Part shown: in pieces, positions 12,805 through 21,679 of the stretch
How the letters are laid out: each line of letters begins with the position of its first letter
Numbering within the stretch: position 1 is the stretch's first letter
Assembly: GCA_034008185.1 (NCBI GenBank)
Contig: CM067083.1
Span: forward strand, 121,659,337-121,723,336
Origin: Gorsachius magnificus
Taxonomy: Eukaryota > Chordata > Aves > Pelecaniformes > Ardeidae
Direction of reading: 5' to 3'
Length of the DNA stretch: 64,000 nucleotides
Translations under genes and position numbers: made by a program
The notes under the pieces: generated by a model
What the model was told of the DNA's origin: nothing
What the model saw: only the letters and a program-made list of their open reading frames with translations
Databases searched by the model: none

Positions 12805-13165
12805 AGTGTCAGAGAAATCAGAGTAGGAGGAAACTTCAGCGTATTGCCTAGCTCATTCCATTGCCCCAAACTAGAATCATCTGCAGTTTAGTGATTCCTT
12901 TTAGCTGTTCATCTAACTTGTTCTTAAAAGCTTATTAAGCTTCAGCAATCCCTCCAGAGAATCTGTTTCAGGCCCAGTTTGCACATTTTACCTGAGACCT
13001 CTCCCTGGCCATCTTCTAAGCCTCTTAGTTCTCCACTCCCCCCAAAATATAGAGAAAATTCTTTTCCCTCCTTTGCAGCAAACTTTTTACATCTTCAAAG
13101 ACAGTTGCCATGTCTCTGCACAAATTTTTAGTCCATTTTAGACTAAAAAAACCCAATGAAAGAGT
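12805..13165 (-). mobile_element. Old, decayed CR1 LINE fragment
   Basis: Read on the minus strand this follows the 3' part of an ancient CR1. Plus-strand landmarks in order are AGTAGGAGGAAACTTCAG near the 3' end, TGTTCATCTAACTTGTTCTTAAA, TTTGCAGCAAACTTTTTACAT, and AGACTAAAAAAACCCAAT at the 5' side. The order and spacing match CR1 3' ends, but substitutions are many and the terminal octamers are lost. This indicates an insertion far older than the copies at 30 or 50 kb. Confidence 0.65.
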
Positions 13166-14636
13166 TCCCATAAAAGATCAGCGCTGCCTGCACTGGGTAG
13201 ATTGATAAGGAAGGAACAAGCAGAAGCGTGTACAAGTTGCTGCATACCAAAAGAGAACCATTTAGGATCCACAACACATACTTGCTGGGGTGACCTTATT
13301 GATTTTGAAAACACAACAACAGCTTTTACAGGAGCTGCTCAGAAAAAGGAGTAAGATCATGGATACTTTTGATACAGCATTTGGAAAATGTCTGTATCAA
13401 TATATCACATTTTCAAATTTTGTACGCTCCAGTAGTTTCACATTGAGGGGGATACGGGAGGAAACCATAAAAATCTACTACAGTAAAATGGATATATTAG
13501 AATGAGGTATAATTAAAATACTGAAGCTTTACTTGAAATGACATTTCACAAAATGTGGATCAAGATTTGCAAGTATAGGTGCCAAAAATCAAGCTCCAAT
13601 GTTAATATTTAGACAATAAATATGAGGCCTGACTTCCGAAAGACGCAATTTTTTGACAGTTCCATTTCAATGAGGTAGCCATCATTTCTAAAAGCAGTCC
13701 ATAGGCTAGGGAACCCAAATATGGACTGAAATGCTAGATCCTACTTTTAAGAATCTCATCTTCGAGCAGTATGCACTGCCTAGAGGGAATTATGTGACCC
13801 TCACCAGTAGCCGCCTTCCAAGGGATGCAAGTCCCAGGTGTTATTAAGCATTAAGCATTTTTTTTTCCTTACTTAAACCACATTGAAAAAATGGAGTATA
13901 AGTAGATATATCAGGTATTTCTTTATATATAATTCTTTTTGATGTTGTAGAATGGAAATGGCTGAGTGAAAACAGATAAAGTCTCGCAGGTTTGAGCAGT
14001 GTCCTGTTCCCGCTCTATGTTCTTCTATTTTCATACCAGTGATGCCTTCTTGAACTGAAGTCACATGCGTGAGCAGAGGGCTGGATGTGTTAGCTCAGAG
14101 CCATTACACCTGGCCATGTAGTGATGCAGCATGCACCGGTTCTACAGCAGTTGCATCTGGTTCTGAGAAACTCCAGGAATTTGAAAATAAGGAGCTTCAG
14201 CTCCGTAGGATAAGGGAGTAATGAGTCTGACCTGAGGTCACTGCTCTGCTGGAACCCAGAATAAGTTCAAACCACAGCTGATCAGCATGAATGAAAGCAC
14301 ATCACAGACCAAGGAAAGAAAAAGGTTCACAAAAGCAACAGGGTTCTGAAAGTGATGACTTTCTCACAGAATTAGTTGGAAACTCAAAGCTTGGTAAAAA
14401 TGGCGCATTTGTTGATTATGTGATTTTTGGGTTGTGGAGGAAAATTTGCTAGCTGCACCAGTAGCACTAAAATGAGAGGTGGGCTATAGCCCTCTTATCT
14501 CCTTTACTTCCATGCCTGGATATTACTAAGTAGCTTTGTTTAAAATCCTTGGGAAAATCCTGATGTCAAAAGCAAATTTTCTGTTGACCTCAGTCTTCTT
14601 GGGATTTATAAACCAGATTTTTTTTCCTCCCTACAG
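13166..14636. other. Gene-free stretch
   Basis: No gene or clear repeat is recognised. It is AT-rich single-copy-looking sequence. Frames here are at most about 71 codons and lack domains. Confidence 0.5.
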
Positions 14637-14712
14637 AAAATGCTTACCATTTGCTGGCCAGCTGTACAAGAGGTCAGCATTTAAAACCCTACTTGGTCAC
14701 AGGATCCTGGGG
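14637..14712 (+). other. Candidate 76-bp internal exon (unconfirmed)
   Basis: A long pyrimidine tract ending CCTCCCTACAG precedes position 14637, and GGTAAGTC follows 14712, so both splice sites are near consensus. Two of the three frames are open across the 76 bp. One of them lies in a 139-codon ORF (14536-14955). The sequence resembles no protein I recognise, so a long non-coding RNA exon or a chance pair is equally possible. A second such pair lies 2.1 kb downstream on the same strand. Confidence 0.22.
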
Positions 14713-15579
14713 GTAAGTCAAAGTACCTTTGTCTTCCGGATACTTTCTTCCCCACAACAGGTTCCTCTGACATGGGGATGTGCGGTTTGTGAGCCCTTCA
14801 GTTGCTGCAGAGATGAGGTCCATGTAGAAAGACAAAGCTCTCTTGACCAAGGCAGATGTTGCTGGAGCAGAAAATATGATCATTCATTTAGTTTTATTGC
14901 TGGGAGGTGGCGGCTCAGATTTAGTAATGATGCTGTGAAATGCAAAGATGGGTAGCTAAGGATAACAGGTCGTTATATGACCTTGCTGAGATGACTGACA
15001 TGAAAATCCATAAGAACCAAAGCCCAAAATTTTGTCTTCAGCAAATATTCTGTTTTATAGCCACCAATGAATTTAATCTTTAAAAAAATATATTAATCAC
15101 ATGAACCCATATAAATAATTTGTATTAAAAAAGGGAGTGAACCTGATATGCCGGACCCTTAGACACTGATTAAATATAATGATTAGGTCTGAACCTATTT
15201 CCAAAACAAAAAGATTCAGACGCAATTTTGGAAGAGTTTCAAAGATTTTTATTAATAGCCCCCTCACTGCTTACCCTTTAGGTTCCCAACAGCAATTTCT
15301 TTTAATCATCGGACTTAATATACTCCAAGGTGCTGAATTCCATGGCAGCTGTAAACATGCAGCAAAACATTTACATGCAGGTTTCCTTCAGCTCCTCACA
15401 TTCAATTCAAGGAGTGAACAATGAAGCAGCACTGCTGTGCAAGATCTAAATTGTGCTGCTGGCAAGAAGATTCTCAAATAACTGTGGATCTCCTGGGAGA
15501 AGGAATATTATACTATGGAATAGAGAGTATTTGCCATAGAGCAAGCTGGTCTGTACGGGTTTTTTTCACTCTTCTTTCA

Positions 15580-15860
15580 TTCTGTTTATTTATTTGTTTG
15601 TACTGTCACCGATGTCATCTGAAGCCAAGAAATGCAATAAGGTTAAATCTATTGCAGGAAATTATTTTGATCCGCCAATTAAATGAACAAGTTCACCTTG
15701 CCTATGATATGCCATCAAACATTGGTATGAGCATTTGGTGCAATCAATCTATTACACATCAATTTTATGGCTGTATAATGAGGTTTAATTGCTGCTTTAT
15801 TAGTCTGACTAATATTAAGTGTCAGTAATTGCTTTGCATTCAACTTGGCTTTCTCATTTA
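15580..15860. promoter_or_regulatory. Candidate conserved non-coding element
   Basis: The segment is AT-rich but not repetitive and carries many homeodomain-type cores: CCAATTAAATG, GGTTTAATTGC, GACTAATATTAAG and CAGTAATTGC. Such texture is common in conserved developmental enhancers. A 135-codon ORF (15421-15828, plus) overlaps it but has no recognisable domain. Conservation is not visible from this window, so function is inferred only from motif density. Confidence 0.28.
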
Positions 15861-16139
15861 AATTACACATCCAATATTTAACCATAAACGTAGACCTTCT
15901 TTTCATCTAATGAATTTTTGCTTTCATCCTTGTGGTACAAGAAAAGCCCATTTGGGGTGATTTTCCTCCTTTTTAAAAGTTCTTTGGCCCTGAGGAACAG
16001 AGGCTGGAAAAGCTAAATGTTGTTCTTGGTAAATGCCCAGGCCTTTGGCATTTGGAAAGTGAACGTCAAATTTCCTTTTGACAGAAATATAATATAGGTT
16101 TTGTGTACTAACGAGTGAATAGCTAAGGTGTGTAAACAC

Positions 16140-16205
16140 ATTTGTAACCCCACTGAAGTCTACGGGACTACTTGTACAGGTTAAGTTATGCATATCTTTG
16201 GGTGA
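16140..16205. repeat. Ancient amniote interspersed repeat fossil
   Basis: ACCCCACTGAAGTCTACGGG followed by ACTACTTGTACAGGTTAAGTTATGCAT matches, with scattered changes, a motif recalled from many bird, crocodile and turtle loci ('CCATTGAAGTCAATGGGACTACTC...GTAAAGTTATGCATGTG'). The family name is uncertain. The flanks show no terminal structure that would define its full length. Confidence 0.45.
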
Positions 16206-16217
16206 ACGGTAGGGCTA

Positions 16218-16242
16218 ATGCGTGCTACCCTGGAGCACGCAT
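16218..16242. repeat. GC-rich 9-bp perfect hairpin
   Basis: ATGCGTGCT (16218-16226) and AGCACGCAT (16234-16242) are perfect reverse complements with a 7-nt loop. The stem contains one CpG per arm. No U-run follows, and as this is eukaryotic DNA it is not read as a terminator. Confidence 0.8.
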
Positions 16243-16837
16243 GAAAACAAATCTGGCAGGATGCAGGATGCATTTGAACTCGCAAGCCACAGACTGAACG
16301 TTATAGCCAGCCGGGATTTTAGTGCACTGTTAAAGTCATAGGCTTGGATGCTCAGACACGGAACTTCAGGAGGAAAGAAGTGAGGTTCGATAAATGACTT
16401 GGTGCAAGCAATGAGGAAACCTTTTGCAAACCCAGTCTTGTTCCGTGGCTTCCTTACATTCCCAAGGACTACATTCAGGTGATGAATTACTGGATTGTTC
16501 AAGTTGGGAGCACTTTTGTCATTTCACTTGGCTGCTTCTGCTTTCCTTTTCTATTCGAAATGGACTCCATCTGATTTTGCAGGGATGCGCTCCCCTCGCT
16601 GAACAGACATGCCGGTTGCCATTAATATCATCTGATCCTCCAGTGGCAGCTGGCTAATAATGCCCTGCATGCACCTCATGAGCTAAAATCAGGCTGTATT
16701 TTGGGAAAAGAGGCCCAGTGGTGGGGTGTGTCTTGTGTCTGGTTCGTATGACATTGGACCGCTGAAATTCTGATCAGGAAAAAGTGGTGACTGAATCAAT
16801 AACATTTTATTGCATTTTATTGCAATTCTCTTCCCAG

Positions 16838-16931
16838 ATCTGTGAAAGAGTTAATATAGCTAGAGACCCGGTGAGAGTCAAATATCCATCACTGGATATC
16901 TACTGGACTGCAAACCAATTACTGAAAAAAT
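16838..16931 (+). other. Candidate 94-bp internal exon (unconfirmed)
   Basis: GCAATTCTCTTCCCAG gives a good acceptor before 16838, and AAAAAATGTAAGTC gives a consensus GTAAGT donor after 16931. Only one frame is open across the segment, coding about 31 residues that start ICERVNIARDP and end TANQLLKK. It sits inside a 148-codon ORF (16784-17230), the longest plus-strand frame in the window. I recognise no family. A coding exon, a non-coding transcript exon, or chance all remain possible. Confidence 0.25.
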
Positions 16932-17230
16932 GTAAGTCTCTTGCTATTTATTCTTTGGTGGTGGTGGGAGTTCCCCTTTTTTTCTTACTTGTCAAGAACA
17001 ACCTTTTGGGGGTAATAAAAAAACTTACCTGTCACAGTATAGGTTTTAAGAGAGATTGGTTTCTGGAAGAGACTTCACCCATGCTGTCTATCCAGTTTTC
17101 CTTGAGTAATGTACTCATTTTACAAGTAGCAAGATGTAAGATCATGTGGATCCAGAGCCTTCTGAAGCTAGGACTTAAACCTACCAGGTACATGGCAGAA
17201 ATCCAGACCATGGCCCTTCAGCACCATTAA

Positions 17231-19159
17231 TACTAGTGTCAACCTTCAGCTGAACAAATGAGATCAGAAGTGTTTATTCTGTGAAAAAAAGAAGCCAACA
17301 AAAGCTCTCAGACCTCATCATGACCCCCGCCTTGAGCACCAGCTAGACTTTATATCAAACAGGGCCCTTACACCATAATGATGGGGCACCCACATTTGCC
17401 ACGGTAGAGTAATATTCTACGATATACACTGAAGAAGTAAGAGACCTGGGATTCAGGACAGCTTTAATCTGAATGGTTGAAAAACCATCTATCCGCCTAC
17501 TCCAGAAGGATGCTGTGACCAGTGTTACAGCGCATTCTGCATCAGCATACAGCCAGGAATGCAAGATCTTGGGAGGAGGCAGACTTTAGGCAAGAGGGAA
17601 TCTGCCTTGTTCCTGGCCTAGGGCATTTGGTGAGGGAAGGGGACACCTGGTGTTTTAATCCCCAGCCCAGAAACTGTTTCTCATTCTCATCCAAGGACTG
17701 ATCTAAGGTAAAACACATCCACATTCCAGAAAGCAAGTGGGACTCTGTGAGAGAGATCTGGTAGTTGGAGCAACTGCAGGCTGAGAAGGGCCCAGGACTT
17801 TGGTCTTTTACCAAGGAGAGCCCTCTAACTGCTAGGTCTTGGTGCTAAACATGATGGACGCTGCCATCACAATCTTGAGCAACCATTAGTACCTCCTCAC
17901 TTCTACCTGCTTTCTATGCAGTCATCACAGATGTACGTGATTATCTTGAGAAGCCTTGAAGTTTTTCAAGGTTTCCGAGACTCTTTTCTCTCCTCAACTG
18001 ACTTCATAAAAAACATTGACACTCAGCCCTGCATTCCCTTCCTACCCCTCTCCCTCCTATCCCTGAATGGAAATTGCAGTTACTGTACCCTAGATTTCAC
18101 GCTGTGTTCCCCTACACCAGCAGCCTTGACAGCAGTGTCTGAGAAGCCAGGTGGGATTATTTGCACCGTTTTGAGCTCTGCTACCCAACGCTGAAAGGCT
18201 TCACCACAAAAATTAAGAACTTCACTGCACAGCTTGGTTGACCTGAAAGTTAAAGAATAGTGTTTCTATAGGGCTGACACAAGTAAAATCTTCCTACTGC
18301 ATTTTTCTTTTTATTTTTGAGTGCTAAGGCAGCAGATGAGGCCCAGGGAGCTGATCTGCTGAGTAAGGAAGTGCCATTTTTGCACATCACTGTTCAGAGC
18401 CAAACTGCATTTTTAAGCGTGGCTGTCAGTCTTTTCACTGTCAGGTTAAATCCTTACCCATGGTGATTCTTGCTCATCTGCAATGACTGTCAGCGCTGAG
18501 GTCCAGTGTGAGCTTCCCCCGTGGCAAGTTGGCAGGGAGTTTATGTGCGAGGGACTAATCCACCTTCCTCGGAAGCAGCAAGCTGAGGTTCCCAGTCAGG
18601 AGCAAAAGGCCAGAACAAAGGTCTGAGATTACAGATGGACAAACATTTGCAGCCCTCTGTTGCTTCCTGTTGCTGTTTTAATTTTCTTTGATAGGCATTG
18701 CCAGACCATTGTAATCCAGCCCAGGCCATTTCTGTTTCTGACAGGCAGAAGAGGAATGGTAAGGGTCCCTTGGCAGGCAGGTGGGAACCTGTCTCTGCCT
18801 TAGATCTCAGCTGCAGCTTGGATCTTGGACCTTGGACCTCAGCTATTTTCTTCAGGGTTAAACTCTGCTCATACATCCCTCTAAAATTAACCAGGATGAT
18901 TTTTCTCTTTCCCAAATACAAAGTATTTGTGCAGAAACCCCCAGACATCAGTAAATAAAACCTTAAAAGAATCCCTCAACTATTTTGCAAAGACACCCCT
19001 CCCTCCTGTGAAAATCCCCTGTTATGTGCATCACATGAAGTCTAAAGACTGGAACAAAAAAGCTGTGGCAGGGCTGAGAGGCAGCCCTGCTAGATTATGC
19101 TGGACACCATGTCAAAACCTGCATTTGTCAGAGTTGAAGGAAAAGATCTTCATATATAT
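17231..19159. other. Gene-free stretch
   Basis: No gene is recognised. Two overlapping opposite-strand frames near 18.54-18.96 kb (135 and 86 codons) lack a domain and overlap antiparallel, so they are read as chance. No repeat was identified with confidence. Confidence 0.5.
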
Positions 19160-19457
19160 AATGATCTTCAATATATAAAGGGGGCCTATAAGAAAGATGG
19201 AGAAAGACTTTTTACCAAGGCCTGTAGTGAGACGTCAAGGGGCAATGGTTTTAAACTGAAGGAGGGCAGATTTAGATTGGACATAAGGAAGAAATTTTTT
19301 ATGATGAGGGTGTTGAGAGGCCCAGAGAAGCTGTGGATGCCCCATCTTTGTAAGTGTTCAAGGTCAGGTTGGACAGGGCTTTGAGAAACCTGATCTAGTT
19401 GAAAATGATCTTCAAACGTCCCTTTGAAACCAAACCTTTCTGTGATTCTATGATTTA
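19160..19457 (+). mobile_element. CR1 LINE fragment with ORF2 C-terminal remnant
   Basis: In the plus orientation it ends TTTCTGTGATTCTATGATT. Upstream, the frame reads GAYKKDGERLFTKACSE then [21 protein letters not shown], the conserved end of the CR1 ORF2 (endonuclease/reverse transcriptase) protein. The frame breaks after this point, and the 3' UTR seems to lack roughly 40 bp compared with intact relatives of its group. The copy is 5'-truncated and cannot move on its own. Confidence 0.9.
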
Positions 19458-19911
19458 GGGAAGTTAAAGGTCCTAATATGCTTAAATTCAGACATGAAGG
19501 ACCTGTATTCTTCCTCTCTCTATATATCCTTGTTCTAGATGCTTAGGCAGTGCCTAAATTAGTGATTTACACAGAGCCAGGACACAGACCTTGGCTTTGG
19601 AGCTCATTCTTCCAAACTTCTCTATTCCCAGCCAAGTCTTCAGCCCAGACCAATTATCACTTTCCCAGTCAGTTCCCAGGCATGGTCTGGGAGCTAGCAA
19701 GAGCCAGGAACCATTCCCATAAATGAATTTGGATGTGAAGAGCTTGTTTTGGAAACTAAGAGAACTATGGAAGTGGTCAAACCACATCAGGTGGATTTAG
19801 TGCCAGACAACAGGTCCCTGCAGTGATTCTTTTAGCAACAAAGATGAGGTTGTAGGAAAAAGGAACTCTTAACTATCTTTGAAATCCAGAGAGGAAAAGC
19901 TTAGCTTCCCA

Positions 19912-19970
19912 GGCCAGATTCTCAGCTGGTCTAGGTCAGTATAAGAGCTGTACTGGTTTACAACAGCTGA
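19912..19970. repeat. Ancient palindromic amniote repeat fossil (CCAGATTCTCAGCTGGT-type)
   Basis: GGCCAGATTCTCAGCTGGT followed by CTGTACTGGTTTACAACAGCTGA resembles the self-complementary amniote element recalled as 'GGCCAGATYCTCAGCTGGTGTAAATCAG...TTACACCAGCTGAGG'. The arms 19923-19941 and 19951-19969 pair at about 14 of 19 positions with a 9-nt loop, in keeping with a decayed palindrome. Confidence 0.45.
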
Positions 19971-20213
19971 ACAATTACCCTGCACCCTTAAAAAAACCCC
20001 AAAAACCTGGACAAATATGGAGCTGCTTATTGTTTTCTTCAAGAGTCATTTCACCCCTGCCTTTCTTTCTCCCCTTCTCTCCATGTCTGAAAGTCTTTAC
20101 CACCGCACAGTGAAAGCAAATAAACAAGGAAGGTTAAAATCTAAAACCACTCATCCAAGTTAATTAAGTTCAGCCAGCCTCAACTACATCATCTGGCAAG
20201 ATCTGGCAAGTCG

Positions 20214-20240
20214 TGTGCATGTGTATGTGTGTGTGTGTAC
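20214..20240. repeat. Imperfect (TG)n microsatellite
   Basis: GTGTGCATGTGTATGTGTGTGTGTG: alternating purine-pyrimidine with a few A and C interruptions. Confidence 0.9.
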
Positions 20241-20343
20241 ATGCATGCCTGTGTATCTCTTCCTTTATTCAGGAAGAATCCTCCAAAAGTACATCTACTT
20301 TAAAATATGTTATTTCCATGCCTGGCTGTGAGCTTTTTTTCTT

Positions 20344-20366
20344 CCCCCCCTCCCCCCCCGCCCCCC
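20344..20366 (-). repeat. Poly-C tract, potential G-quadruplex on the minus strand
   Basis: Three C-runs of 7, 8 and 6 bases are separated by a single T and a single G. The minus strand therefore carries 21 guanines in 23 bases, enough for a four-tract intrastrand G-quadruplex. Formation in the cell is inferred. Confidence 0.85.
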
Positions 20367-21094
20367 GTCTCTGTTCTCACAGCCGCTTTCATATTTTTCT
20401 CCAACTTCCCATTATTACATTTTCCTCCTTTTATTTATGATGCCTGATTCCCAGCGTACATTATTGCTGCTCTGTTGGTACTTTATTAAATACGATACAG
20501 ATACTAGCGTGAGAGTGAGGTTTTATGTCCCACACATGGTGTGTCGTAATTGTCGCATTTTTACTTTCCATTAAGAAGTATCTCCAGGAGGGGAGGATGG
20601 GGGACTCGGTTCATTACTTCATAAACCAAAGAAGAAACCCCAGACAAGCCTGATGAGTTGTTAAGTAGTCTTTAAAGAAGTCTTTAAATCAAGATTAGAT
20701 GTATTTCCTAAAGATACTCCTTAGTTCAACATCAAGTTACAGGACTGATTGAGGGATCACTGCTTAAATCCTATGTCTTTCAGTATAGAAAAAGACAAAC
20801 TACATTAAAATAATGGTTCTTCTGTCCTTCAAATTTATGAAAGTGTAATTAGAAGATAGTGGTTTTAGCTAGCCAGACAAAGACAGTAAAACTCTAAACA
20901 ACTCTATCGTGAAAAGATAAATTTCCTTATTGAAATCTTGGTCTAAAAGAAAGGACAAAGGACTCAGGACAAACTGAGCACAGGCTGAGCATAAGAAATA
21001 TTTTTCTGGAGCTGTAGGCTTTCTTCCTAGTATCTGTCTGAGAGATTTCTAAGAACCCCTCCTTCTATGCCACTTTTGAGCACTTTGAAATTGT

Positions 21095-21679
21095 AATGTT
21101 GTGCTGGTTTTGGCTGGGGTAGAGTTAATTTTCTTCACAGTAGCTCGTATGGGGCTATCCTTTGGATTTGTGCTGAAAACAGTGTTGATAACTCAGGGAT
21201 GTTTTCATTGCGGCTGAGCAGGGCTGACACAGAGTCAAGGCCTTTTCTGCTCCTCACCCCACCCCACCAGCAAGGAGGCTGTGGGGGCACAAGAAGCTGG
21301 GAGGGGGAACAGCTGGGACAGCTGACCCCAACTGACCAAAGGGCTATTCCAGACCATGCGGCGTCCTGCTTGGTATATGAGATGGGGGAAGAAGAAGGAA
21401 GGGGAGGGTGTTCAGAGTGATGTTGTTTGTCTTCCCAAGTAACGATTATGTGTGATGGAGCCCTGCTGTCCTGGGATTGGCTGAGCACCTGCCTGCCCAT
21501 GGGAAGGAGGGAATGAATTCCTTGGTTTGCTTTGGTTGCATGGGTGGCTGTCTTTATCTCAACCCATAAGTTTTCTCACTTTTACTCTTCTGATTCTCTT
21601 CCCCATCCCACCAGGAGGGGAGTGAGCGAGTGGCTGGGGGGGGCTGAGTTGCCAGCTGGGGTTAAACCACAACAAATGT
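21095..21679 (+). mobile_element. Solo LTR of an endogenous retrovirus, with 5-bp TSD AATGT
   Basis: The LTR spans 21100-21674 (575 bp), begins TGTGCTGGTTTTGG and ends GGTTAAACCACAACA, so it has the canonical TG...CA ends. The host pentamer AATGT is present on both sides (21095-21099 and 21675-21679), proving a complete insertion. No gag, pol or env follows, so it is a solo LTR left by recombination between two LTRs. A 5-bp duplication suggests an ERVL-like (class III) integrase; the family is one very common in neoavian birds (TguLTR-like, name from recall). Compared with the copy at 30.9 kb it has lost the short part holding the polyadenylation signal. Confidence 0.9.

Larger units (their letters stand above)
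19458..21094. other. Gene-free stretch with an old repeat and C-rich tract
   Basis: No gene is recognised. Contents are an ancient palindromic repeat fossil (19912-19970), a tandem 10-mer ATCTGGCAAG twice (20192-20211), a TG-rich simple repeat (20214-20240) and a poly-C tract (20344-20366). Confidence 0.5.

Noticed and set aside
16784..17230. 148-codon plus-strand ORF as an intact gene
   Set aside because: No domain, no codon bias visible, and a good acceptor and donor lie inside it; only the spliced 94-bp part is kept as a weak candidate.
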